A DNA stretch of 64,000 nt, taken from positions 1 to 64,000 of the forward strand of contig JAIUPL010000003.1 in NCBI GenBank assembly GCA_020160935.1, given 5' to 3'. Within the stretch, counting starts at the first letter, position 1. The number at the start of each line of letters is the position of its first letter. Source of the DNA: Bacteroidota bacterium (GTDB lineage Bacteria; Bacteroidota; Bacteroidia; Chitinophagales; Saprospiraceae). Both the position numbers and the translations under genes were made by a program. Below, one piece after another: positions 8,284 through 17,883 of the stretch. Below the pieces are notes generated by a model. It made no database searches, was not told the origin of the DNA, and was given only the letters and a program-made list of their open reading frames with translations.

Positions 8284-9698
8284 TCCGTTTCTTCGGTTTG
8301 GTATTCGGCGGCATCTTCGGCAGACATAGATAATTCTTCTTCCTCTTCCTGAGACATGGCATGCCATGTCTCTACGTCTATTTCCGGTATGGCATAGCCC
8401 CGCACATCTATTTTGCCCGTGACGGCCTCGGCTATCAGGGCGGTTTTGTATTCTTCCACCAGGGCGATTTCTTTTTCGATCTTGGAAATGGTGGTGGTTA
8501 GAAGGGCGGTTTCGGTTTCGATGTGGGCGACGATTTGGAGTTGTTCGGAAGGTTTTGGAACTATGACAGGTAAATTTGCATACTTGTCAGCACCTATGTT
8601 TTCAATTGTTGCTTTATTGAAAATAAAGTTTTTCCATTGATTATAGACTCCAGAATTAGTGTAAATAAACAAATAATCGCTTAGTATTTTATCCAAATTG
8701 GGTTCTGCTTTTATTAAATATCCAGCATAGCAAGCTTGACCATTATAGTTTTTAAACTGAAAAGTTTTACCAACGGTTCCTCCACTTCTCGCAAAAAGAA
8801 TATCACCTTCTTTAAGTAAGTAAGGTTCTGCCAATGTAAATTCCAACGAACAGATAGTATTGCTTTTTAAGTTTCCATTATTATCAAAATCAGTAATTCT
8901 AATATAGCGTGGGGCGTCTAAAATAAAATTACCTCCCGGCTCATTCGCTCCATATTTTAGTTTCCCTCTTATGAGAAACTTAAGCCTTCTCACCTCCCAA
9001 TGTTCCGGAATCTCCCCCAGCCACTCCACCCCGCTGTCTTTCATCGGGGCATTTGGGTCCAGTCCTTTGGTAACAGCCTGGTTGATGATGGCGGCTTTTT
9101 GCTCGTTGAGCAGTTGGATGAGTTGCTTTTTTTTGCGGATAAAGCGGTTGATTTTGGAGAGTTTGTAGTCGAGGAAACGGGCAATGGCGATTTGTTCTTC
9201 GTAATTGGGAAGAACAATTTTTAAAGCACCAAACTGACCTCTTGTAAGTGTTGTCCTTATTCCAGTTCCTTGTGAGAAAAGATATTTATTAAAGTCTTGA
9301 AGGAGGAAGTAATAATAATAGTATTTGCTATTTATGTTTTCTTTAGGAACAATATTCACATATGCCGATGTTATAATTCCAGTTTTATCTGAATGACCAA
9401 CAATCCTTGGTGTAACATCCATGTCAAAAAGGCAGAGTACAATGGAATTTGGTCTAATAATCTGATATGTACCCATATCTGAATGGTGTTTTCCAGCGCC
9501 ACTTTCCATATCTCGAAAGATCACACCGTTAACAGACAGTGATAAAACCTTGTAGTTGTTAAAATCTGATCCGACAATTTCTTTAGGAAATGAGAAGCAG
9601 CGTTTTATATCAACTACGTCCCAATGACTTGGAACAAATGGCAACCACCCAATCTCTGTTGGCTTACTTGAATCATATACTCTCATCTTTCCCATCAT
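8280..9698 (-). CDS. hsdS: type I restriction-modification specificity subunit
   Basis: A 472-residue HsdS with the classical two-fold layout. Target recognition domain 1 starts near W19LPFVPSHW and runs to about 163. The central conserved helices cover about 164-225 ([12 protein letters not shown] onward). The second recognition domain begins at WLGEIPEHW (226-234) and ends near 385. The distal conserved helices ([13 protein letters not shown]...[11 protein letters not shown]) follow. The recognition domains are visibly more AT-rich than the conserved helices, as expected for exchanged modules. Its ATG overlaps the hsdM stop (ATGA at 9695-9698), and its stop overlaps the fic start the same way, so M, S and Fic are probably translationally coupled. 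The recognised DNA sequence cannot be read from the protein. Confidence 0.95.
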   Translation of the reverse strand: MMGKMRVYDSSKPTEIGWLPFVPSHWDVVDIKRCFSFPKEIVGSDFNNYKVLSLSVNGVIFRDMESGAGKHHSDMGTYQIIRPNSIVLCLFDMDVTPRIVGHSDKTGIITSAYVNIVPKENINSKYYYYYFLLQDFNKYLFSQGTGIRTTLTRGQFGALKIVLPNYEEQIAIARFLDYKLSKINRFIRKKKQLIQLLNEQKAAIINQAVTKGLDPNAPMKDSGVEWLGEIPEHWEVRRLKFLIRGKLKYGANEPGGNFILDAPRYIRITDFDNNGNLKSNTICSLEFTLAEPYLLKEGDILFARSGGTVGKTFQFKNYNGQACYAGYLIKAEPNLDKILSDYLFIYTNSGVYNQWKNFIFNKATIENIGADKYANLPVIVPKPSEQLQIVAHIETETALLTTTISKIEKEIALVEEYKTALIAEAVTGKIDVRGYAIPEIDVETWHAMSQEEEEELSMSAEDAAEYQTEETE

Positions 9699-11560
9699 GC
9701 CACAATCTCTTTTAACAACCCATCTGTTTCCTGTTCCAGTTGCAGAATATCGGCTGCAATGGCATCCAGGGAGCGCAGGGGCTGGTATTGATAAAAATAC
9801 TTGTTGAAGGCAATTTCGTAACCCACTTTCATTTTGGTTTTGTCGTACCAGGCGTCGGGGGCGAAGGGCAGCACTTCGCGTTGGAAATAATCGTCGCAGA
9901 TTTGGATAACGTTGTTTTTGGACGGGGTTTTTGTTGGAGACAGGGCATGCCCTGTCTCTACGCGCATCGGCACATTTTCTATGTCTTTCAGGTCGGGGTC
10001 GCTTTTGGGTTTGCCTTTGGCATCGGTTACGGGGCGGCCTTTCTCGTCGCGTTCGGGCTGGTGTACCGTGATCTGGTAGTAGCCGAAATCAGCGTTGTCG
10101 AAGATTTTGCTGTACGCGTTTTCTTCAAAGGAGAAATAGAGTTCCTGTATTTTCTGAATGTGATCCGAGGCGAGTTCTACGCGTTTGCTGCCGAGGTTTT
10201 TGCGCATTTTTTTGTAAAATTCCTCCGAAGAAGCATTGATGAGTTGCACTTTACCTTTTCTGCGTTCCTCTTTTACGTTGCTCAGCAGCCAGACGTAGGT
10301 GGTGATGCCGGTGTTGTAAAAAATATCGTTGGGCAACTGGATAATGCACTCCAGCAGGTCGTTTTCCAGAATGTACTGGCGAATGCCGCTTTCGCTGCTG
10401 CCCGCATCACCCGTGAACAGGGCAGAGCCGTTGTGAACGGAGGCAATGCGGCTGCCTCCGTCTTTGGGGTCTTTCATTTTACTCAGCATGTGCAGCAGAA
10501 ACATCAACTGGCCGTCGTTGCTGCGCGAAGTCAGGCAGGTTTCTTCCGCTTCACCTTTGAAGTCTTTGATCTTCAAATTGAAACGTTTGTCTACGATGCT
10601 CACTTTTTTATCCGTACCGACATTCAGTTTATTGATGTCCTCTTTCCAACTGGTGCCGTAGGGTGGGTTGGTGAGCATAAAGTTGAATTTCAGGTCGGGA
10701 TCGAAACCATATTCGCTCAGGGTGGAGCCGAACTTGATTTTGTCGGGGTCTTCACCTTTCAGCAGCATATCCGATTTGCAGGTGGCGTACATCTCGCCTG
10801 TGTTTTCCTGTCCGTACAGGTGAAAAGTGGCCGTGGAGCGGATGTCTCCTTCGGGGTCGGTGGCAAACAGTTTGGACTGTGTGAGCATGGCGCCCGAGCC
10901 TACGCAAGGGTCGTACACCAGGAAAGTTCCTTTCCGGATGTTCTCTTTTACGGGCAGATACACCAGGTGGGTCATCAGTTCGATGATTTCCCGGGGCGTA
11001 AAGTGTCGTCCGGCGGCAGCGTTGGTTTTTTCGTTGAAGCGGCGGATCAGGTCTTCAAACATATAGCCCATGGCCATGGGCGAAATTTTGTCGGGGCTGA
11101 GTTCAACTTTCTGGTTGCAGAATTTTTCGATCAGGGAAAATGTGATACCTGTTTCTGCGAAGCGTTCCAGTTGGTTGCGGAACTTGAATTTTGAAATAAT
11201 ATCCTGTACATTTTCAGAGAATCCGTTCAGGTAGTCCAGGAAGTTGGCGTCTATATTTTTGGGGTCGGCCAGCAACTTCTTCATTGTGTAGGGAGAAGTG
11301 TTGTAAAATGCCAGTCGGGAGCCGTGTTGCTCGCTTGTCAGAAGTCCGGACAGGTTGTCTAATTTGCTCTTAAAGTCGTTGTACGTTTTTAGCACCTTAT
11401 CCTTCGTCGGCTCCAGTGCCAGGTCTAATCTTCTCAAAACGGTCATGGGCAGGATCACGTCCTGATACTGATTTTCGAGGTATTTATTGATCAGAATATC
11501 ATCAGCAACGGTCCAGATGAAGTTGATGATGGGTTGAAGATTTTGTGTGTTTAGACTCAT
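9695..11560 (-). CDS. hsdM: type I restriction-modification DNA N6-adenine methyltransferase subunit
   Basis: A 621-residue HsdM. The N-terminal helical HsdM_N region covers about 10-145. The AdoMet-binding motif I is DPCVGSG (217-223), preceded by the FTPREII segment (187-193), and the catalytic motif IV is NPPY (298-301), typical of N6-adenine methylation. It pairs with HsdS to form the M2S modification complex and protects host sites. It is the first gene of a four-gene operon. A 320-base leader upstream carries three 21-bp direct repeats that could bind a regulator. No frameshift or missing motif was seen, so the enzyme should be active. Confidence 0.95.
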   Translation of the reverse strand: MSLNTQNLQPIINFIWTVADDILINKYLENQYQDVILPMTVLRRLDLALEPTKDKVLKTYNDFKSKLDNLSGLLTSEQHGSRLAFYNTSPYTMKKLLADPKNIDANFLDYLNGFSENVQDIISKFKFRNQLERFAETGITFSLIEKFCNQKVELSPDKISPMAMGYMFEDLIRRFNEKTNAAAGRHFTPREIIELMTHLVYLPVKENIRKGTFLVYDPCVGSGAMLTQSKLFATDPEGDIRSTATFHLYGQENTGEMYATCKSDMLLKGEDPDKIKFGSTLSEYGFDPDLKFNFMLTNPPYGTSWKEDINKLNVGTDKKVSIVDKRFNLKIKDFKGEAEETCLTSRSNDGQLMFLLHMLSKMKDPKDGGSRIASVHNGSALFTGDAGSSESGIRQYILENDLLECIIQLPNDIFYNTGITTYVWLLSNVKEERRKGKVQLINASSEEFYKKMRKNLGSKRVELASDHIQKIQELYFSFEENAYSKIFDNADFGYYQITVHQPERDEKGRPVTDAKGKPKSDPDLKDIENVPMRVETGHALSPTKTPSKNNVIQICDDYFQREVLPFAPDAWYDKTKMKVGYEIAFNKYFYQYQPLRSLDAIAADILQLEQETDGLLKEIVA

Positions 11561-11883
11561 GTTTTCCTTGAGATTGTTCTATCTGGCGGCTAAATTAGGC
11601 CCTCTCCTTGTTTCTGTATGTGCATTTATCGTATATATTTTTAAAAGTATGACAACAACATTCGAACGCAATCCGCACCTGTTCGAACGCAATCCGCACC
11701 TGTTCGAACGCAATCCGCACGTATTCCGCCCCATCCTTCTGCCTTTCAAAAAAATCCCCATCCCTTCGTTCCACGCCCTTTAACGGACATTGGCCGACAT
11801 TCATCGAATAACAAATGCAGCGTGCCTGCGTTTTTTCGCAACTTCGCGCCGAATTTTATTTTCACCTTTAAATAAACGGGTTT
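11561..11883. other. divergent intergenic region hsdM / M16 peptidase
   Basis: Holds the promoters of hsdM (leftward) and of the peptidase gene (rightward), and the three direct repeats at 11661-11720. No clear TAnnTTTG box was found for either gene, and no extra gene is supported. Confidence 0.5.
11661..11720. repeat. three 21-bp direct repeats upstream of hsdM
   Basis: Unit TTCGAACGCAATCCGCACCTG (21 bp, minus the last base: TTCGAACGCAATCCGCACCT) is present at 11661-11681 and 11682-11702, with an 18-base third copy at 11703-11720. Each begins with the palindrome TTCGAA. The spacing of two helical turns would place bound proteins on one face of the DNA, about 100-160 bases ahead of the hsdM ATG. 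It could be an operator array or simple slippage. Confidence 0.85.
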
Positions 11884-13200
11884 ATGCAGCGACTAACCAC
11901 GCTCTTTGTCCTTTTTGTCCTGGCAACAGGATGCGCATTCAGTCAGAACATCCAATACGTGGAATACGATATGCCGAACGGCCTCAAAGTGCTCCTGCAC
12001 GAAGACCATTCGACGCCCATCGTAGCCGTCACGGTCATGTACCACGTGGGTTCTAAAAATGAAAAACCACACCGCTCGGGTTTTGCACACTTTTTCGAAC
12101 ACCTGCTGTTCGAAGGATCCGACAACATCAAACGCGGTGAATTTGACGATTACATCAACAATGCAGGCGGTACCAACAACGCCAATACCTGGTACGACCG
12201 CACATTCTACTACGAAGTGCTGCCGAGCAATCAGTTGGCCCTCGGCCTCTGGCTCGAAAGCGAGCGCATGCTGCACGCCAAAGTGGAGCAAATCGGTATC
12301 GAAACACAGCGCCAGGTGGTAAAAGAAGAACGCCGCCAGCGCATCGACAACCAGCCGTACGGAAAACTGCTGGAAGAAACCCTCAAACGCGTATTCAAGG
12401 TACACCCCTACAAGAGTTCCGTCATCGGTTCGATGGAAGACCTCGACGCTGCTCAGGAAGCCGACTACGTTCAGTTCTACAAGGATTTCTACCGCCCCGA
12501 TAACGCCATTCTGTCTATTGCTGGCGACATCAATATTGCACAGGCAAAAGAACTGATTAATGTGTACTTCAAGGACATTCCAAAAGGTAAAGGCGCCATC
12601 CAGCGTACCTTCCCACAGGAACCGCCGATGACCAAAGAGACCCGCGATACCGTGTACGACGATGTACAATTGCCGGCAGTGGTGCTGGGATACCACATTC
12701 CGGCGCAGGGCACGAAAGACTTCTATGCCGTACAGATGCTGGGCCAGTTGCTTAGCCAGGGCGAAAGCAGCCGTATGAATAAAATCCTCGTCGACGAGCA
12801 GCAAAAAGCCGTCGCAGCAGGTTCGTTCCCGCTCCAACTGGAAGACCCGGGCGCCAACCTCACGTACGCTATTGCCAATATGGGTGTGAACCCGGCAGAA
12901 CTGGAAAAATCCATGGATGCCATTATCGAAGACTTGCAGAAAAATCTGGTACCGGAAAAAGAATTCCAAAAACTCCAAAACCAGATCGAAAACGACTTCA
13001 TTAGCGCAAACGACAACGTGCAGGGCATTGCGGAAAGCCTGGCTAACTACGAAATGTATTTCGGCGACGCCAACCTGATCAACACGGAACTGGATCGCTA
13101 TCGCAAGGTGACCCGCGAAGACCTGCGCACGGCTGCTAACAAGTATTTCAACAAAAATGCCCGCGTGGTGCTGTACTGGCTGCCTAAAACGGCGCCCTAA
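11884..13200 (+). CDS. M16 family zinc metallopeptidase (active subunit type)
   Basis: A 438-residue inverzincin. An N-terminal signal peptide (about 1-20, ending CAFSQ) predicts export to the periplasm; the Cys at 17 could also serve as a lipobox. The zinc site HFFEH lies at 69-73 (His69, Glu72, His73), and the third ligand is in VVKEER (Glu148 or 149). This is the single-unit M16B type (peptidase_M16 then M16_C). The next gene encodes a partner that has lost the zinc motif. Such active/inactive pairs form heterodimers in this family, so the two probably work together in degrading peptides. The substrates are unknown. Confidence 0.92.
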   Translation: MQRLTTLFVLFVLATGCAFSQNIQYVEYDMPNGLKVLLHEDHSTPIVAVTVMYHVGSKNEKPHRSGFAHFFEHLLFEGSDNIKRGEFDDYINNAGGTNNANTWYDRTFYYEVLPSNQLALGLWLESERMLHAKVEQIGIETQRQVVKEERRQRIDNQPYGKLLEETLKRVFKVHPYKSSVIGSMEDLDAAQEADYVQFYKDFYRPDNAILSIAGDINIAQAKELINVYFKDIPKGKGAIQRTFPQEPPMTKETRDTVYDDVQLPAVVLGYHIPAQGTKDFYAVQMLGQLLSQGESSRMNKILVDEQQKAVAAGSFPLQLEDPGANLTYAIANMGVNPAELEKSMDAIIEDLQKNLVPEKEFQKLQNQIENDFISANDNVQGIAESLANYEMYFGDANLINTELDRYRKVTREDLRTAANKYFNKNARVVLYWLPKTAP

Positions 13201-13312
13201 TGCCCGCAGGCTGGTATGATGTACCGTTCACCACAGGAATTGTACCCGGCCCTTTCGTTGAGACCAAATTTTTTCTGTAGAAGTTTTTTCACCACTTATT
13301 GAATTCTCATAA

Positions 13313-15418
13313 ATGAAAAAATTCCATTTTTTCACCTTGATAGTTGCAGCATTCCTGGCTTTCGCTCCAGGTGTGCAGGCACAAAAAACCAAGCCTGATG
13401 TGCGTTCCGCCGCACCCAAAGCAGGCCCGGCTCCCAAAATCCAGATCGGCAAAGCCGAAACGTTCAAACTTGACAATGGCCTCACGGTAATCGTGATGGA
13501 AAACCATAAACTGCCAAAAGTATCTTTCCAGGTGTTCGCCGATTATGACCCGGTGATGGAAAAAGATGCTGCCGGTTATATCCAGATGATGGGCGATATG
13601 ATGTCTAAGGGCACCACCAAGCGCACAAAAGCCCAGATTGACGAGGAAATCGACTTTATCGGCGCCAGTTTTTCTTCCAACTCTTCCGGCGTATACGGCG
13701 ATTGCCTCACCAAACATGCCGACAAACTCCTTGATGTAATGTCGGATGTGCTGATGCACCCTACTTTCCCGCAGGAAGAGTACGACAAAATCAAACGCCG
13801 CACGGAAAGCGGCCTGGCGCAGGAAAAGAACGATGCCAATGCCATTGCCCGCAAAGTAGGCGCTATCGTTCGTTATGGTAAAGACCACCCTTACGGCGAG
13901 GAAATGACCGAAGCCACACTGGCGAAAATTACCGTCGACCAGATGAAGGCGCACTTCAATGCGGTCATGAAACCCAATATCTCGTACCTCGTGATCGTGG
14001 GCGACATCACCAAAGCCAAGGCCGAACAGTATGCCAAACAATACTTCGGCTCCTGGGCAAAAGGGGAGGTAGCCAAGTACACCTACCCGACACCCAAGCA
14101 GCCTGAAAAAACACAGGTGGACTTTGTACACAAGCCCGGCGCTGTACAATCTGTGATCAATATTACCTATCCGGTCGAACTGCGCCCGGGTGCTTCTGAC
14201 GTGATCAGCAGCCGTGTGATGAACGCTATTCTCGGCGGCTACTTCAACAGCCGTGTGAATGCCAACCTGCGTGAAGGCCACGGCTGGACGTATGGCGCTC
14301 GCACATCGCTGAATTCCGACAAACTGATCGGCTCTTTCAATGCTTCCGCTTCGGTACGCAATGCCGTGACCGACAGTTCCATTATCGAATTCATCAAGGA
14401 AATGGAGCGCATGCGCAACGAGCCCGTTACGGCTACTGAATTGCAGGTGGTGAAAAATGTTATCACCGGCCAGTTCTCCCAGAGCCTGGAAGAGCCAGGC
14501 ACGGTGGCCAATTTTGCCCTGTCGATCGCACGTTACGGCCTGCCTGCAGATTACTACGAGAAATACCTGCAGGTATTGCAGAGTGTAACGGTAGAAGATG
14601 TTCAGGCTATGGCTAAAAAATACATCCTGCCTGGTAAAGCACACATCCTGGTGGTGGGTAATAAAGACGATGTGGCCGACCGCCTGAAACAGTTCTCTGC
14701 CGATGGGAAAATCAATTTCCTCGACGCGCAGGGCAACCCGGTGAAAATGAACAATGCCCAACTTCCAACAGGCATGACGGCTGCTAAAGTGGTGGAAGAC
14801 TACGTGAATGCAATCGGTGGCGCTGCCAACATCAACGCCCTGAAAGACGTTCAAACGGTGGCCTCGATGAATCTGGGCGGACAATCGTTGTCGGTAAAAA
14901 CCTGGCAAAAAGGTGGCAATAAAGTAGCCATGGAAATCAGCATGGCGGGCCAGGTGTTCTCCAAACGCGTGTACGACGGCGCCACAGCCAGTGAAACCGG
15001 CATGGGCGGCGCCCGTACCCTGGAAGGGGAAGAACTTGCCGATATAAAAGAACAGGCTGCCTTCTGCAAGGAAGCCGCTTATGTATCGGGTGGCTACAAA
15101 CTCGAACTGAAAGGTATCGAAGACATCAATGGCGGTAGCGCCTATGTTGTTGACGTAGTACGTCCCGACGGCAAAAAAAGCACGGAATACTACGACATGA
15201 AAACCAGCATGAAACTCCGTGAAGTGAGCACTACCACCGGTCAGGACGGCAACCCTGCCACAATAATCATTGACTACTCCGACTACAAGGAACACAATGG
15301 CGTAAAATTCCCGTATACCATGAATATTGTGGGGGTTATGCCGATTCCTATGACCTCGGTTGTGAGTGAAATCAAGGTGAATGCGGGGATTGATGATGGG
15401 ATGTTTATGAATAAGTAG
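13313..15418 (+). CDS. inactive M16-family partner with C-terminal LolA-like domain
   Basis: A 701-residue exported protein (signal peptide about 1-23, ending VQAQ). Residues about 45-470 match the M16 fold, but the HxxEH site is replaced by YIQMMGD, so it cannot bind zinc and should be the non-catalytic partner of the preceding gene, 112 bases upstream. The second half keeps the conserved RVNANLREGHGWTYGARTS segment. Residues about 475-701 form an additional beta-rich domain resembling lipoprotein-carrier (LolA/LolB or DUF4292-like) folds, seen in DVVRPDGKKSTEYYD and the GVKFPYTM strands. This tail is not part of ordinary M16 proteins. A palindrome begins at its stop codon. Confidence 0.88.
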   Translation: MKKFHFFTLIVAAFLAFAPGVQAQKTKPDVRSAAPKAGPAPKIQIGKAETFKLDNGLTVIVMENHKLPKVSFQVFADYDPVMEKDAAGYIQMMGDMMSKGTTKRTKAQIDEEIDFIGASFSSNSSGVYGDCLTKHADKLLDVMSDVLMHPTFPQEEYDKIKRRTESGLAQEKNDANAIARKVGAIVRYGKDHPYGEEMTEATLAKITVDQMKAHFNAVMKPNISYLVIVGDITKAKAEQYAKQYFGSWAKGEVAKYTYPTPKQPEKTQVDFVHKPGAVQSVINITYPVELRPGASDVISSRVMNAILGGYFNSRVNANLREGHGWTYGARTSLNSDKLIGSFNASASVRNAVTDSSIIEFIKEMERMRNEPVTATELQVVKNVITGQFSQSLEEPGTVANFALSIARYGLPADYYEKYLQVLQSVTVEDVQAMAKKYILPGKAHILVVGNKDDVADRLKQFSADGKINFLDAQGNPVKMNNAQLPTGMTAAKVVEDYVNAIGGAANINALKDVQTVASMNLGGQSLSVKTWQKGGNKVAMEISMAGQVFSKRVYDGATASETGMGGARTLEGEELADIKEQAAFCKEAAYVSGGYKLELKGIEDINGGSAYVVDVVRPDGKKSTEYYDMKTSMKLREVSTTTGQDGNPATIIIDYSDYKEHNGVKFPYTMNIVGVMPIPMTSVVSEIKVNAGIDDGMFMNK

Positions 15419-15578
15419 AGTTGATGAGGGTTGATAGGGTTGATGAGGTTGATAGGGTTGATAAATAGCGGCTCAGGGTAAGGGAAATTTTTTCATTCAC
15501 CGAGTTTATGAATATCAACCTTATCAACCTTATCAACCCTATCAACCTTATCAACCCTCATCAACTCTTATCAACCCC
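15416..15578. repeat. palindrome of GTTGATAGG tandem units
   Basis: The left arm (about 15419-15465) holds five units of the GTTGATRRGG type, and the right arm (about 15512-15578) holds seven or more complementary units (ATCAACCTT/CCT). The inverted clusters are separated by about 45 bases. The left arm starts at the stop of the M16-like gene. The right arm ends just ahead of the yajC promoter. It can fold to a long hairpin on either strand. Confidence 0.85.
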
Positions 15579-15589
15579 AAAAAAAAACA

Positions 15590-15597
15590 TACTTTTG
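15590..15597 (+). promoter_or_regulatory. -7 box (TACTTTTG) for yajC
   Basis: TAnnTTTG match 60 bases before the yajC ATG, immediately after the palindrome. It is followed by GC-rich GCCCTGTTGCC/GGCAGCAGGGC, a possible leader hairpin. Confidence 0.5.
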
Positions 15598-15657
15598 CAC
15601 GCCCTGTTGCCACCCGGCAGCAGGGCGTACTTTTACACACAACTCAATTTGAAAGAA

Positions 15658-15957
15658 ATGTTACAGTTCATTTTTCTCCAGGCACAACCGGGCGGCAATC
15701 CACTGCTCAGCATGTTGTTCCCGTTCCTGATTCTGATTGTTTTTTACTTTTTCCTGATTCGTCCGCAGATGAAACGTCAGAAGGATCAGCAGAAATTCGT
15801 TGAAAACCTCAAAGAAGGTATGGAGGTGGTTACCAATGCAGGACTGATCGGCCGCATCACGAAAATTGAAGGCCCGGTAGTGCGCCTGATGGTAGATGAA
15901 AAAACCTTCCTGCGTGTGGTCAAATCGTCGATTCAAGGCGAGTATAAGGCACAGTAA
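15658..15957 (+). CDS. yajC: preprotein translocase subunit YajC
   Basis: A 99-residue YajC. One N-terminal membrane helix (about 18-36, rich in Phe/Leu/Ile) is followed by the conserved RPQMKRQKDQQKF (about 37-49) and a small soluble domain with GMEVVTNAGLIGRI. It associates with SecDF-YidC at the inner membrane. The ATG at 15658 was preferred over an upstream frame at 15508, because that extension only translates the intergenic repeat. The 99-residue length is normal for the family. Confidence 0.95.
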   Translation: MLQFIFLQAQPGGNPLLSMLFPFLILIVFYFFLIRPQMKRQKDQQKFVENLKEGMEVVTNAGLIGRITKIEGPVVRLMVDEKTFLRVVKSSIQGEYKAQ

Positions 15958-16008
15958 GATTCCAAATACTGCGGCATCGCAAGTTTCAAAAAACCTTATA
16001 GGTCTAAT

Positions 16009-16070
16009 AGCATGTTCGGGAATTTATTCTGAGCCGAAAGCAGGCCAGAAATAAATTCCCGAACACGCTC
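16009..16070. repeat. short inverted-repeat element, GTGTTCGGGAA family
   Basis: Arms of about 23 bp (16009-16031 and 16046-16069) pair with one mismatch and a one-base bulge, around a 14-base loop. The right arm reads CCCGAACACGCTC, the same end as the 160-bp element at 63604-63763, so the two are related. It lies between yajC and the next gene. Confidence 0.8.
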
Positions 16071-16100
16071 TAAATATCTTCTCGATTTAAATGCGCTACC

Positions 16101-16955
16101 ATGAGGAAATTCATCCTTGTGATGCTTTCTATTACTCTTTTCCGGGAAATATCCAACGCGCAGACGCCCTGGACGCGCAATAAAGCCGGTTTTTACATTC
16201 AGACATCCTGGCAAACCATTCCCTTGTATCGCAGCGTTTTTGATGCTTCCGCTGCTGGAAACCGCCGCAGGCTTGAACGAGAAATCCGGGAAAATTCCTT
16301 ACAAGTGCTTGCCGAATACGGGCTTTCAGAAAAAACAACCATTTGGTCGGCAACGCCGTATCGATTTCAATATTCGGGCCATTCCACCGACGCCGGCGCC
16401 ACCTCCACCCTTCAACAGGGCCGCCTCCATGGTTTGGGAAATATCACATTCGCATGCAGACATCGGTTTTCCTCCGGACGGGTAACTGTAACGGGACAGG
16501 CCCGGCTCGATTTTGACACGGGGAAATCCAGCCAAACAACAGGGCTCAATACCGCGTACGATGCACTGACGGGCTCAGCCTTACTCAGCCTCGGACAACG
16601 CAACCAGGCCGCCTGGTACTGGTTTGTTTACGGTGGTGGAGGCTGGCGCGGGCCTTTGGCCAATTCCATTATATTGGGTGGGGGAGAGGCAGGTCTGAAA
16701 TTTCGTCGATTTTTACTTTCCCTCATGTGCGATCTGTCCTGGAATGTTGGATCAAAAACATACGAAGTACAATCCGCCAATAAAAAAACCGCCCTGTATG
16801 TCCCCAATCAAAGTAACTGGCTGCTGGGAGGAAAGGTTGGTTTTGAGGTAAACCGCTTTTATGGATTTTATCTGGGCATAGCCATGCCGCAAGCAGGCGA
16901 GCAGACAGCCCGGCAAACTTCCTTACTGGCAGCGATGTATTTCAAGTGGGATTAA
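16101..16955 (+). CDS. predicted outer-membrane beta-barrel protein
   Basis: A 284-residue protein with a signal peptide (about 1-20, ending SNAQ), followed by many alternating hydrophobic/polar strands and a C-terminus ending in an aromatic-rich strand (MYFKWD). It resembles the transporter/MetA-pathway phenol-degradation-like porin group in general form (VLAEYGLSEKTTIW, a strand-turn feature), but I do not identify a specific family. Expected location is the outer membrane. It stands alone between the yajC repeat and the AIM24 gene, with no operon clue to function. Confidence 0.7.
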   Translation: MRKFILVMLSITLFREISNAQTPWTRNKAGFYIQTSWQTIPLYRSVFDASAAGNRRRLEREIRENSLQVLAEYGLSEKTTIWSATPYRFQYSGHSTDAGATSTLQQGRLHGLGNITFACRHRFSSGRVTVTGQARLDFDTGKSSQTTGLNTAYDALTGSALLSLGQRNQAAWYWFVYGGGGWRGPLANSIILGGGEAGLKFRRFLLSLMCDLSWNVGSKTYEVQSANKKTALYVPNQSNWLLGGKVGFEVNRFYGFYLGIAMPQAGEQTARQTSLLAAMYFKWD

Positions 16956-17097
16956 TATTCATTCTTGTTTACATCGGTTTCAGCGAAAATTTCCGGATAC
17001 TCGTCGGTAAAAAAAGGCGTCAGCAAAGGGCGCCACACAAATTTGCCCGGTCGATCACAATACATCACATGATCGATTCACAACACACCAACCACAC

Positions 17098-17883
17098 ATG
17101 AGAAGGAATCACGAAATAGATTATCAAATCCACGGCGAAGAAATGCAATGCGTGGAAATTGAACTGGATGGACAGGAAACCGTCATTGCCGAATCTGGCA
17201 GTTTTATGTTCATGGACGACGGCATCGAAATGGCCACCGTTTTTGGCGACGGCAGCGATCGTGCTGAAGGATTTTTCGGCAAACTGATGACGGCAGGCAA
17301 ACGCATCCTGACTGGTGAAAGCCTGTTTATGACCACTTTTACCAATCATTCCCACGGCAAACAGCGTGTTACATTCGCTGCACCATACGCCGGTAAAATC
17401 ATTCCGCTCGATCTGCAACAATACGATGGCAAAGTTGTCTGCCAGAAAGACGCGTTTCTTTGTGCCGCAAAAGGTGTACAAGTGGGCATCGAGTTCCAAC
17501 GAAAACTAGGCACTGGCCTGTTTGGCGGCGAAGGTTTTATTATGCAAAAACTGGAAGGCGACGGCATGGCATTCGTGCATGCCGGTGGGCACATTCTGGA
17601 ACGCAAACTGGAAGTAGGAGAAACCCTGCGCGTCGATACGGGCTGTATTGTTGCATTCACCCATCGTATCGATTACGATATTCAATTTGTGAAAGGTATC
17701 CGCAATATGGTATTCGGTGGTGAAGGCCTCTTTTTTGCGACCCTGCGCGGCCCGGGTACCGTTTGGCTGCAATCGCTGCCCGTGAGTCGTCTGGCTGCCA
17801 AAATTATTTCCTATGGCACTGTCACACGCAAAGACGAAGGCAGTATTCTGGGCGGACTGGGAAATTTGCTAGATGGAGATTAG
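17098..17883 (+). CDS. AIM24/TIGR00266 family protein
   Basis: A 261-residue protein of the AIM24 (TIGR00266) family, a widespread beta-rich fold of unknown biochemical role. Visible traits are the [14 protein letters not shown] segment (about 32-45), the glycine-rich [13 protein letters not shown] strand-turn (about 147-159), FVHAGGHI and the late [14 protein letters not shown] motif. Length and order agree with the family. There is no signal peptide. Its stop codon abuts the long palindrome at 17884, and the opposing gene ends at the other side. Function cannot be assigned. Confidence 0.9.
   Translation: MRRNHEIDYQIHGEEMQCVEIELDGQETVIAESGSFMFMDDGIEMATVFGDGSDRAEGFFGKLMTAGKRILTGESLFMTTFTNHSHGKQRVTFAAPYAGKIIPLDLQQYDGKVVCQKDAFLCAAKGVQVGIEFQRKLGTGLFGGEGFIMQKLEGDGMAFVHAGGHILERKLEVGETLRVDTGCIVAFTHRIDYDIQFVKGIRNMVFGGEGLFFATLRGPGTVWLQSLPVSRLAAKIISYGTVTRKDEGSILGGLGNLLDGD

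Noticed and set aside
9740-11194. 484-codon plus-strand open frame
   Set aside because: It runs antisense through hsdM; its translation has no known pattern and is explained by the composition of the real gene.
13307-15295. 662-codon minus-strand open frame
   Set aside because: It is antisense to the M16-like gene and has no domain pattern; the plus-strand gene has signal peptide and family motifs.
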